A stretch of DNA of 64,000 bases. Source: Corynebacterium afermentans subsp. lipophilum (GTDB lineage Bacteria > Actinomycetota > Actinomycetes > Mycobacteriales > Mycobacteriaceae). Location of the stretch: the NCBI RefSeq assembly GCF_030408375.1, contig NZ_CP046530.1, positions 1,798,001-1,862,000 of the forward strand, in the 5' to 3' direction. This document shows, piece after piece, positions 1 through 7,084 of the stretch. The notes beneath the pieces are model-generated. The model made no database searches. It saw only the letters and a program-made list of their open reading frames with translations, and was not told where the DNA came from. How positions within the stretch are numbered: the stretch's first letter is position 1; each line of letters starts with the position of its first letter. The position numbers and the translations under genes are program-made.

Positions 1-540
1 ATCGCCGAGCTTCTCGCCGTCGACGGTCGCTTCAAGGTCGATGATCGCGTAGTCGTCGGTCTTCAGCTTGCGCTTGGTGTCCTTGAGCTCACCAAAGCGC
101 TCACGGAGGGTATCCAGCTCGGCGTCGACTGCTTCGTCGTCAAGCTTGAGCTCCGGAACCTTCACGGAAATCTTGGAGAAATCCGGCACCTCGATCTCGG
201 GGCGGACATCGACCTCAGCGGTGAATTCGACAACGTCGTTGTCCTCGATCTTGGTAACGTCGATCTCCGGCTGGCCCAGCGGGTTAATCCCGTTTTCCGC
301 AAGTGCCTGCTCGTAGCGGGTCGGCAGCATGTCGTTGACAACCTGCTCCAGGATCGGGCCGCGGCCGAAGCGAGCGTCGATGAGCTGGCGCGGAGCCTTG
401 CCACGACGGAAGCCCGGGATGTTGACCTGCTGGGCGATGGCCTTGTAAGCCTGGTCGATTTCCTTGCCCAGCTCGTCGAACGGCACGCTGACGTTGAGCT
501 TCACGCGGGTGTCGCTGAGCTTGTCGACGGAAGTCTTCAC
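1..540 (-). CDS. tig: Trigger factor, N-terminal 180 residues (cut by window edge)
   Basis: Ribosome-bound peptidyl-prolyl isomerase and chaperone that meets nascent chains at the exit tunnel. The reading frame from a GTG at 540 gives [20 protein letters not shown], then the ribosome-binding loop GFRRGKAP at about residues 43-50, the hallmark of the family, and runs open off the left edge into the PPIase domain. GGAG sits 7 nt before the GTG, which fixes the start. Upstream on the same strand lie tRNA-Pro and tRNA-Gly. The M. tuberculosis counterpart is Rv2462c, close to the Rv2465c-Rv2478c block seen further right. Confidence 0.96.
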   Translation of the reverse strand, partial: MKTSVDKLSDTRVKLNVSVPFDELGKEIDQAYKAIAQQVNIPGFRRGKAPRQLIDARFGRGPILEQVVNDMLPTRYEQALAENGINPLGQPEIDVTKIEDNDVVEFTAEVDVRPEIEVPDFSKISVKVPELKLDDEAVDAELDTLRERFGELKDTKRKLKTDDYAIIDLEATVDGEKLGD

Positions 541-590
541 GGATTTCTCCTGTACTAGATCGAAACAACGTTTGTCAGATGTCTATATGT

Positions 591-618
591 GGCGGGCCCG
601 TGAATCCACGGGCCCGCC
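591..618 (-). terminator. GC-rich hairpin after tRNA-Pro
   Basis: A perfect 12-bp stem (GGCGGGCCCGTG / CACGGGCCCGCC) with a 4-nt loop lies directly 3' of tRNA-Pro on the minus strand. There is no real U-tract, so it may be a processing or attenuating hairpin rather than a strong intrinsic terminator. Confidence 0.5.
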
Positions 619-619
619 T

Positions 620-696
620 TGGTCGGGGCGACAGGATTTGAACCTGCGACCCCCTGCTCCCAAAGCAGGTGCGCTACCAAGCTGCGCCACGCCCCG
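620..696 (-). tRNA. tRNA-Pro (anticodon UGG)
   Basis: A cloverleaf reads on the minus strand from 696. The acceptor stem CGGGGCG/CGCCCCG pairs fully, the anticodon loop carries TGG, the T arm has GGTTCAAATCC, and a CCA end is encoded at 620-622. Confidence 0.95.
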
Positions 697-796
697 TTGC
701 GGTAAAACCGCACGGTATGAACCACATTCGTAGAACGTGTGCGGTTCAGGACAGTCATTGTAGCGGTGCTTGAATAACTGTCCGCATTGAGGGCAC

Positions 797-828
797 AAAA
801 ACACCGGCCCCGCAACCGGAACCGGTGT
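797..828 (-). terminator. Intrinsic terminator of tRNA-Gly
   Basis: On the minus strand the stem ACACCGG/CCGGTGT is followed by five T residues (797-801), just 3' of the tRNA-Gly CCA end. This is a classical rho-independent terminator. Confidence 0.8.
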
Positions 829-834
829 CTTGTG

Positions 835-909
835 TGGAGGGAATGACGGGAATCGAACCCGCGTCTTCAGCTTGGAAGGCTGAGGTATTAGCCACTATAC
901 GACATTCCC
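835..909 (-). tRNA. tRNA-Gly (anticodon UCC)
   Basis: A minus-strand cloverleaf starts at 909. The acceptor stem GGGAATG/CATTCCC pairs perfectly, the anticodon stem TCAGC/GCTGA encloses a loop with TCC, the T arm is GGTTCGATTCC, and CCA is encoded at 835-837. Confidence 0.95.
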
Positions 910-992
910 ATACGCCAAAAGCGCTGTTGGGAATGTTAGCGCAGCCGGTACGGTTGAACCAAAAACGTGACCAGACACGCGAAGGAGCCACT

Positions 993-1802
993 GTGTTCGG
1001 ACTACTTTTTCTGCTGTTCATCCTTGCCCCCATCCTGTTTTTGCCGATGATGGGCGGGCAACGCCAGGTGCAGCCGTCGCGCCGCCAGGTGGCGCAGCAA
1101 CAGCAGTTGTCTTTCGACGACGCATACGCCGACGCCAAACGGTGGACCGACCGTCTCGGCTCGCAGGTGCTGAACCTCTCCGGCAACGACACTGCGTCGC
1201 AGCAGGCGATGGCCGACGCCTCGGAACGCTTCAACGCGGCATCCGCCGGGCTGAGCGACGCACGCTCCGTGAAGCAGGCGATGCTGGCCCGCGAATCCGC
1301 GCTGGAGGGCCTGCACTACGTCAACGCGGCCCGCGAGATCATGGGCCTGCCCGCCGGCCCGCAGCTGCCGGAGCTGGAGGGCCAGCGCCAGGCAGGGCGC
1401 GTGACCGAGCAGCGCACCGTGACCCAACAGGACGGCACGCAGGTCATGGCATCGCCGCACGCCACTGCGCAGACGCCGCACTACTACCCGGGCGGCGCCG
1501 TTGCGGGCCGCCCTGTGCCGGCCGGCTGGTACTCCACCGCGTGGTGGGGCCCGGCGATGATGACCGGCGTGTGGGCCGCCAGCTCCATGATGTTCTACTC
1601 CACCATGTTCGCCGGCATGTCCGGCGTGGCGTCCGCGGAGGCGTTTGAGGCCGGCGGGCTCGGTGAAGGAATGGACGGCGCCGGCGACATGAGTGATATG
1701 GGCGACATGGGTGACATGGGCGACGCCGGCGGCGGAGACTTCGGGGACTTCGGCGGCTTCGGCGACGGCGGCGGCTTCGACTTCGGGGGATTCGACTTTT
1801 AG
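993..1802 (+). CDS. Membrane-anchored protein with Gly/Asp/Phe-rich tail, unknown function
   Basis: This 269-residue protein starts at a GTG preceded by AAGGAG. An earlier in-frame start would run through tRNA-Gly and is rejected. Residues 1-20 (MFGLLFLLFILAPILFLPMM) form a membrane anchor or uncleaved signal. A helical, Gln/Ala/Arg-rich segment follows (about 25-130), then a small hydrophobic patch WWGPAMMTGVWAASSMMFYS (about 185-205). The tail has repeated Met-Gly-Asp steps (SDMGDMGDMGDAGGGD) and ends in GFDFGGFDF. I do not recognise the family beyond resemblance to corynebacterial membrane proteins of unknown role. It lies 60 nt before etfB, which has its own RBS. Confidence 0.75.
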   Translation: MFGLLFLLFILAPILFLPMMGGQRQVQPSRRQVAQQQQLSFDDAYADAKRWTDRLGSQVLNLSGNDTASQQAMADASERFNAASAGLSDARSVKQAMLARESALEGLHYVNAAREIMGLPAGPQLPELEGQRQAGRVTEQRTVTQQDGTQVMASPHATAQTPHYYPGGAVAGRPVPAGWYSTAWWGPAMMTGVWAASSMMFYSTMFAGMSGVASAEAFEAGGLGEGMDGAGDMSDMGDMGDMGDAGGGDFGDFGGFGDGGGFDFGGFDF

Positions 1803-1862
1803 CCGTGCGTTACACTGCACAGCGATCGCGAACCCCAGAAAGCTCGAGAGCAAGGAGTGGCC

Positions 1863-2636
1863 GTGCGCATTGCAGTGCTGCTGAAAGAAGTGCCGGACAC
1901 GTACAGTGACCGCGAAATGAACCTTCAGACAGGTTTGACGGACCGCTCCGGCGACGTCGTCGCCGACGAGGTCAGCGAACGCGCCGTCGAAGCCGCGCTG
2001 CGCATCGCCGAAGCGGGCGAAGACGTCGAGGTGGAGATCTTAAGCGTCGGCCCGGAGTCCTCCGCCGATTCGGTGCGCCGCGGCATCGCTATGGGCGCGA
2101 GCGAGGCCTATATCGTCTCCGACGACGCACTCGCAGGCGCGGATGCGACGTTGACTGGTGAGGTGTTGGCGAAGCTCGTCGATAAGCAGGGCTACGACCT
2201 TGTCATCGCAGGCGCCGAGTCTTCCGACGGCGGCACCGGCGTCATCGCCCCCTTCATGGCCGAGCTGTTGGACTGGCCGGTGCTGACCAACCTCACCGAG
2301 CTAACGCTCGAGGGCGACACCGTGCGTGCCACCCAGGCTTCCGACGCCGCCACCGCCCAGCTTGAGGCCCAGCTGCCGGCCGTGGTGTCCGTGGCCGACG
2401 AGTTCGCGGACCCGCGCTTCCCCAACTTCAAGGGCCTGATGGCCGCGAAGAAGAAGGAGCTGCGCACCGTCACCCTCGCCGAGCTCGGCGTGGACCCGGA
2501 GGACTTCACGCATCCGCGCGCCATCATGACCAGCATCGAGCGCCGCCCGGAGCGCGAGCGCGGCGAGATCATCGACGGCAATTCCACCGCCGCGGCCCGC
2601 CTGGTGGACTTCCTCGAATCCAAAAACCTCATCTAA
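1863..2636 (+). CDS. etfB: Electron transfer flavoprotein, beta subunit
   Basis: EtfB (257 residues) forms with EtfA a soluble FAD/AMP heterodimer that collects electrons from acyl-CoA and related dehydrogenases. The N-terminus VRIAVLLKEVPDTYSDREMN, the AMP-site region AGAESSDGGTGVIAPFMAE and the C-terminal SIERRPERERGEII are typical of actinobacterial FixA/EtfB. The start is the GTG at 1863: AAGGAG (1852-1857) stands 5 nt upstream, whereas the alternative GTG at 1857 overlaps that RBS. EtfA follows after 9 nt, then a b-type cytochrome, so the trio is probably one transcript. Confidence 0.95.
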   Translation: MRIAVLLKEVPDTYSDREMNLQTGLTDRSGDVVADEVSERAVEAALRIAEAGEDVEVEILSVGPESSADSVRRGIAMGASEAYIVSDDALAGADATLTGEVLAKLVDKQGYDLVIAGAESSDGGTGVIAPFMAELLDWPVLTNLTELTLEGDTVRATQASDAATAQLEAQLPAVVSVADEFADPRFPNFKGLMAAKKKELRTVTLAELGVDPEDFTHPRAIMTSIERRPERERGEIIDGNSTAAARLVDFLESKNLI

Positions 2637-2645
2637 GGAGCAGCC

Positions 2646-3575
2646 ATGACCCAGATTCTTGTTGTCCCGGACCGCTCCTTCGATGGTGCGGTCAGCCCCG
2701 ATGCGGCCGAGCTCATCGGCGCCGCGTCCGCCGTCGGCACCCCGGTCGTGCTGGCGCAGGACCGCGCGCACGCCGAGGAGCTGGGTGCCGTCGGCGCCGC
2801 AGTCGTGCTCGTGTCCGATGCCCCGCTTATCGACGCAGCTGCCGCCGCCTTCGACGAACTCTTCCCGGCAGCCGTCCTGTTCGCCCACACCGTGCGCGGA
2901 CGCGAAGCCGCCGGCCGGTTCGCGGCGCGCAAGGGCAAGACTCTGCTTACCGACGCCACGGCCGTCACCCACGACGACCAAGGCATCGTCACCGAGCACC
3001 AGAACTTCGGTGGCGTCTACACCGCTTCCGCCGCGTCGACGCACTCTGCGCCGGTGATCACCCTGCGCAAGGGTGCGGTGGAAACGCGCGCAGACGCGAC
3101 CACGCCTGAGGTGCGGGAGTTGGAGGTGGCGCCGTCGGGGCGTCGAGAGGCAAAGGTGCTCTCCGTGACCCCCGTGGAGCGCACCTCCGACCGCCCCGAC
3201 CTGCTCACCGCCGACAAGGTGGTCGCAGGCGGCGTGTCCTTGGGCGACGAGGACATGTTCGAAGACCTCGTCGGCGGGCTCGCCGACGCGCTCGGGGCCG
3301 CCGTGGGCGCCACCCGCTCCGCCGTCGACGAAGGCCAGGTCGCATACGAGGCGCAAATCGGGCAAACCGGTGTGATGGTCAGCCCGAAGCTCTACATCGG
3401 TGTCGGCATCTCCGGCGCCGTGCAGCACCTGGTGGGCATGCAGACCGCCGACACCATCGTGGCGATCAACTCCGACGAGGACGCCCCCATCTTCGACATC
3501 GCCGACTTCGGCATCATCGGCGACCTTTTCGACCTGGTGCCGGACATCATCTCCGAGATTGAGGCGCGCAAGTAA
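2646..3575 (+). CDS. etfA: Electron transfer flavoprotein, alpha subunit
   Basis: EtfA (309 residues) carries the redox FAD. The C-terminal FAD domain is clear: AVGATRSAVDEG at about 220, QIGQTGVMVSPKLYIGVGISG, QHLVGMQ, and INSDEDAPIFDIADFGIIGDL near the end. AAGGAG precedes the ATG. Its TAA stop overlaps the ATG of the next gene by one base, so the cytochrome b partner is translationally coupled to it. Confidence 0.96.
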   Translation: MTQILVVPDRSFDGAVSPDAAELIGAASAVGTPVVLAQDRAHAEELGAVGAAVVLVSDAPLIDAAAAAFDELFPAAVLFAHTVRGREAAGRFAARKGKTLLTDATAVTHDDQGIVTEHQNFGGVYTASAASTHSAPVITLRKGAVETRADATTPEVRELEVAPSGRREAKVLSVTPVERTSDRPDLLTADKVVAGGVSLGDEDMFEDLVGGLADALGAAVGATRSAVDEGQVAYEAQIGQTGVMVSPKLYIGVGISGAVQHLVGMQTADTIVAINSDEDAPIFDIADFGIIGDLFDLVPDIISEIEARK

Positions 3576-5038
3576 TGCAGGTAGAACTCCGCCGAGGACT
3601 GCCCCGCGTGCCGGGCGGCGAGCCGTGGCCGCCGGCCGGCACCGTCGACGTTGCCGACGCGCCGGTTGCCGATGCTCCAGTTGAGGCCGCGCCGGTTGAG
3701 GCCGCGTCGGCGCCTGTCCCCGCCGACACCGTTGAGGTGCCGTTGCGCCGGGGCTTGCCGCGCGTCGAGGGCGGCGAGCCGTGGCCTCCCGCCGGGACCG
3801 TGAAGGTTGCCGCGCCCGCCGCTGCCACGGCAACCGTCGTTACCGCAGAAACCGCCGCCGTCGACGACGCAGAGCCAGCGCACACCGTCGAGGTACCGCT
3901 GCGCCAAGGCCTGCCGCGCGTCGAGGGCGGCGAACCGTGGCCGTCCGCAGGCACCGTGCGCGTCGCCGCACCAGCGCCGGAAGCTGAGCCCGAACCGCAG
4001 CCGGAAGCCGAGACAGCACCCGCGGCGCCTGTGGCGGCGACGGTGGTCGACGACGCTGTCGCCAAGACGGCGCCCGAACCGGCCCCGAAACCGGCCCAGC
4101 AGCCAACCCCGAAACCAGCCCCGAAACCGGCCCCGCGGCCGGCTGGGGTGGAGTCGGCGGGGAAACCGGAGGGCGTCGCAAAGCAATGGCTCCCCTGGGC
4201 GATTGGTGCCCTCCTGCTGCTGGCCGCGGCCGTGTTCGGCGCGCGCTGGTACGTGGGCACCGAAGCGGGCGCCGACTTCATCGCCCGCTACAACGGCGTC
4301 CAGCCGCTGCCGGACAACGCCCCCATTGGGCTGCCCGGATGGCTGAACTGGGCGCACTTTTTCAACATGTTCCTCATGGCGCTGATCATCAAGACAGGCC
4401 TCGACGTGCGCCGCGAGAAACGCCCCGCCGCCTACTGGCAGCCGAAGAAGGGCGGCAAGAAGATTTCGGTGACGCTGTGGCTGCACCAGGCGCTCGACAT
4501 CGCGTGGGTCGTCCTCGGCGTGGTGTTCTTCGTGCTGCTGTTTACCACCGGCCAATGGATGCGCATCGTGCCCACCAGCTGGGAGGTTTTCCCGCACGCG
4601 GTGTCGGCGGGCCTGCAGTACCTCTCGCTGGACTGGCCGACGGAGAACCCCTGGCTGTACTACAACGCGCTGCAGGAGTTGTCGTACTTCGTCACCGTGT
4701 TTATCGCCTCGCCGCTGGCCATCGTGTCTGGTTTCCGCATGAGCAGCATGTGGCCGGCATCGTGGAAGGCCGTGCCGATGTCGTGGGCGCGCGCGGTGCA
4801 CTTCCCCACCATGATTTACTTCGTGGCGTTTGTGGTGGTGCATGTGTTCCTCGTGCTCACCACCGGTGTGCGCGGCAACATGAACGCGATGTTCGCCGCG
4901 CGCGAGGACGCCACCAGCTGGATCGGCGTGGTGTTGTTCCTGGTCGCGGCTGGTGTCACGGCGTTGGGCTGGTTCTTTGCGCGCGCCTCGGTGGTCGCGC
5001 CGGTGGCGGGCAAGACCGGCAAGGTGTCCAAGCGCTAA
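3575..5038 (+). CDS. ETF-linked cytochrome b domain membrane protein with three RGLPR repeats
   Basis: This is a 487-residue two-part protein. The N-terminal ~200 residues are soluble and disordered: three copies of a motif of the form L-R-[RQ]-G-L-P-R-V-x-G-G-E-P-W-P-x-A-G-T-V begin near residues 5, 55 and 106, separated by Ala/Val/Pro-rich linkers and followed by a PKPAPKPAP stretch. From about residue 207 come some five membrane segments with well-placed histidines (NWAHFFN, LWLHQALD, VFPHAV, RAVHFPTM, VVVHVFL), as in di-haem cytochrome b561/b6-type proteins. Coupling to etfA suggests that it takes electrons from ETF to the quinone pool, in place of ETF:quinone oxidoreductase; that role is inference. 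The repeat is a plausible docking motif. Confidence 0.85.
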   Translation: MQVELRRGLPRVPGGEPWPPAGTVDVADAPVADAPVEAAPVEAASAPVPADTVEVPLRRGLPRVEGGEPWPPAGTVKVAAPAAATATVVTAETAAVDDAEPAHTVEVPLRQGLPRVEGGEPWPSAGTVRVAAPAPEAEPEPQPEAETAPAAPVAATVVDDAVAKTAPEPAPKPAQQPTPKPAPKPAPRPAGVESAGKPEGVAKQWLPWAIGALLLLAAAVFGARWYVGTEAGADFIARYNGVQPLPDNAPIGLPGWLNWAHFFNMFLMALIIKTGLDVRREKRPAAYWQPKKGGKKISVTLWLHQALDIAWVVLGVVFFVLLFTTGQWMRIVPTSWEVFPHAVSAGLQYLSLDWPTENPWLYYNALQELSYFVTVFIASPLAIVSGFRMSSMWPASWKAVPMSWARAVHFPTMIYFVAFVVVHVFLVLTTGVRGNMNAMFAAREDATSWIGVVLFLVAAGVTALGWFFARASVVAPVAGKTGKVSKR

Positions 5039-5055
5039 AACTTCGCAACGTATAC

Positions 5056-5085
5056 CGCGGTGGCGTGCTTGCGCCACCGCGTTTT
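5056..5085 (+). terminator. Terminator of the etfBA-cytochrome b unit
   Basis: A 10-bp perfect stem CGCGGTGGCG/CGCCACCGCG with a 6-nt loop is followed by TTTT, 18 nt after the cytochrome stop. Confidence 0.85.
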
Positions 5086-5192
5086 GCGTTGCTGTGGACA
5101 GCTGTGTTGCGGCGTCAACAACCGGCGGCGGTTATCCACAGATTTTGATTTGGGTCTTGTTCGGGTTGCGTGGCCGCCATAGCTTTCGGGCC

Positions 5193-6230
5193 ATGAACTT
5201 CACCGACTTTGTTTCCGCAGGCGTCTCGACGCTCGCCGACTTCGACCGCGACGTAGCCATGGCCGCCGGCCTGTCGTCTGGCCGGGTCCGCGATTTAGCC
5301 CGCGTCCACCACACCTACTATGGGCCGACCCAGTTCACCCGCAAACAACGCGACGCACTCGAGGCTGCTCACGGTCTGCCGGTCGACCAACTCGTGCACA
5401 TCGAGAAAAAGCTCCTCGCCGTCGAAGGAGCCGCCGAACGCTGGCGCATCCGCCTCGACCTGGTGCGCCACCGCGGCTCCTATAGGGCGTTGACCAAGCG
5501 CATCAAACGGCTGATCAAACAACCCATCAAACCCGCAGCACCCTCGTGTCAGTTCTCCCGCTCGAAAGCAGGCATGCGCACCATGATCCTCACCTACAAC
5601 GAGCGCGACCTCGCCGACCTAGAGCACCTGATGCGCAAACTCATCGATGCCGACGACCCAGCCGCCGCCCAAATGGCCCACACCCTCATCGGGATCCTCC
5701 GCGACGGCAAAGGCATACCGAATGCGAACTTCCGGCCGATCATCCTGGTGCCGATCGCCGACTGGGCCCGCATCCAATCCGGCCACGCAGACGAAGTCAC
5801 GTTGATCTGCACCGACGGCACCACCATGACAGGGGCCGAATACATGGAGCACGAATTCGGCGACATACTCGAAGTCGCCGCGTTCCACCCACAAGAAGGA
5901 CCCGTCAACCTCTACCACGCAAAGCGCTGCGCCAACCCCAAACAGAAGACCATGTCGAAACTCACCTGCCCGGCCTGCGCGTTCCCGGACTGCAAGCACT
6001 CCGCCGAAACCACGCAGACCCACCACATCAACGCCTGGCGCTACGGCGGAATGACCAACATGGACAGCCTCGCCGAACTCTGCCCCTTCCACAACGGGGT
6101 CAACGCCGACAACAAAAACGGCCCGTTCGGCTACATCGACAACCCCAACGCGCGGATCCACTGGGTCGCGCCCAACGGCACCAAATTCCCCATGACCACC
6201 CCAGGCGCGATGGAGCTGCTCTTCGACTAA
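5193..6230 (+). CDS. HNH endonuclease-domain protein
   Basis: This 345-residue protein has an unassigned N-terminal half (residues 1-120, helical and basic) and a C-terminal HNH nuclease fold: CPACAFPDCKHS supplies a Cys pair, then THHINAWRYGGMTNMDSL with the HH/Asn core, and LCPFHNGVN with a second Cys and the final His (about residues 265-310). Such genes are multicopy and variable in corynebacteria, and their role (mobile-element associated or lineage repeat family) is not settled. The ATG at 5193 is chosen because the longer frame runs back into the cytochrome gene. A perfect TTATCCACA (DnaA-box match) lies about 60 nt upstream. Confidence 0.85.
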   Translation: MNFTDFVSAGVSTLADFDRDVAMAAGLSSGRVRDLARVHHTYYGPTQFTRKQRDALEAAHGLPVDQLVHIEKKLLAVEGAAERWRIRLDLVRHRGSYRALTKRIKRLIKQPIKPAAPSCQFSRSKAGMRTMILTYNERDLADLEHLMRKLIDADDPAAAQMAHTLIGILRDGKGIPNANFRPIILVPIADWARIQSGHADEVTLICTDGTTMTGAEYMEHEFGDILEVAAFHPQEGPVNLYHAKRCANPKQKTMSKLTCPACAFPDCKHSAETTQTHHINAWRYGGMTNMDSLAELCPFHNGVNADNKNGPFGYIDNPNARIHWVAPNGTKFPMTTPGAMELLFD

Positions 6231-6245
6231 ACCGCACCCCAGACA

Positions 6246-6267
6246 CCCCGCCCCACCCGCGGCGGGG
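6246..6267. terminator. Hairpin between convergent genes
   Basis: CCCCGCC/GGCGGGG with an 8-nt loop lies in the 59-nt space between the HNH gene and the minus-strand amidohydrolase gene. It has no U-tract on either side, so activity is uncertain. Confidence 0.45.
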
Positions 6268-6289
6268 CAATAGGCACGCCCAAAAACGG

Positions 6290-7084
6290 CTACATCGGGC
6301 GGCCCATGTCGGTGCGGGAAATCTCCACGGCCTTGCGGATCACCTCGGCCAGGGCCGCCTCGACGCGCACGCGGGATTCGTCGTTTTCCAGCAGGTCCTT
6401 GCGCACCTCGAACATCACGGCCAACACGGAGGTGTTCTTGTCGTAGTCGACCGGCACGTACGCCCCGGCGAAGGGGGTGTTGCGCTCCACGTTGAAGCCG
6501 GCGGCGGTGAAGGTGCGGTCGGCTTCGTCGGCAAGCACGGCGGGCGTGTGCACGGAGTGGGTGCCGATGCACACGTCCGGCAGGAGTTTGCCGGGGTGGA
6601 TGCGGTATTCGTCGGGCTGGTTGTTGTAGGAGTGCACGTCCACGATCACAGCACAGCCGCAGTCCTGGATGCGGCCGGAGACCAGCTTGGACACTGCGTC
6701 GGCGTACGGGAAGTAGTACTCGGCTTTCAGGTCGGCGACGTCCATGTCCAGCGGCCGCAGCGGGTTGCCGTCGCCGAGCTTGAGGAAGATGGCGCCGCGC
6801 CCGGTGGAGTCCATAGATTCGCGTTCGTTGGAAAATCGCCCCGGGTCCGCGACCAGGCGGGAAAGGTTGTTCACGATCATCCACGGTGCGCACCCGGATT
6901 GCTCGGCGGCAGCCGCGGCGAGCGTGTCGGTGTGGTCGTCGGTGACGCGGTCGAGCTCGCGCGCGATTTGGTCGTCGGTAGCGATGAAATCGGCGGCAAC
7001 CTCGGCCGGGATTTCGCGCGACGCGTGCGGCACGTGCACGATCACTGGGCAGTCAGTGCTTCCTTCGTGGATGGTGAAGTTCAT
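6290..7084 (-). CDS. N-formylglutamate amidohydrolase family protein
   Basis: This 264-residue zinc-hydrolase-like protein has the family landmarks VIVHVPHASREIP near the N-terminus, a DDHTD segment, and VIVDVHSYNNQPDEYR in the middle. The family releases glutamate from N-formylglutamate or cleaves similar N-acyl amino acids. Here it is the last gene of a glycosyltransferase operon, so its real substrate may be an N-acylated sugar or amino-acid substituent (inference). The ATG at 7084 lies inside the end of the upstream gene (32-nt overlap), giving coupled translation. A longer start at 7132 in the same frame adds an unrelated leader. Confidence 0.85.
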   Translation of the reverse strand: MNFTIHEGSTDCPVIVHVPHASREIPAEVAADFIATDDQIARELDRVTDDHTDTLAAAAAEQSGCAPWMIVNNLSRLVADPGRFSNERESMDSTGRGAIFLKLGDGNPLRPLDMDVADLKAEYYFPYADAVSKLVSGRIQDCGCAVIVDVHSYNNQPDEYRIHPGKLLPDVCIGTHSVHTPAVLADEADRTFTAAGFNVERNTPFAGAYVPVDYDKNTSVLAVMFEVRKDLLENDESRVRVEAALAEVIRKAVEISRTDMGRPM

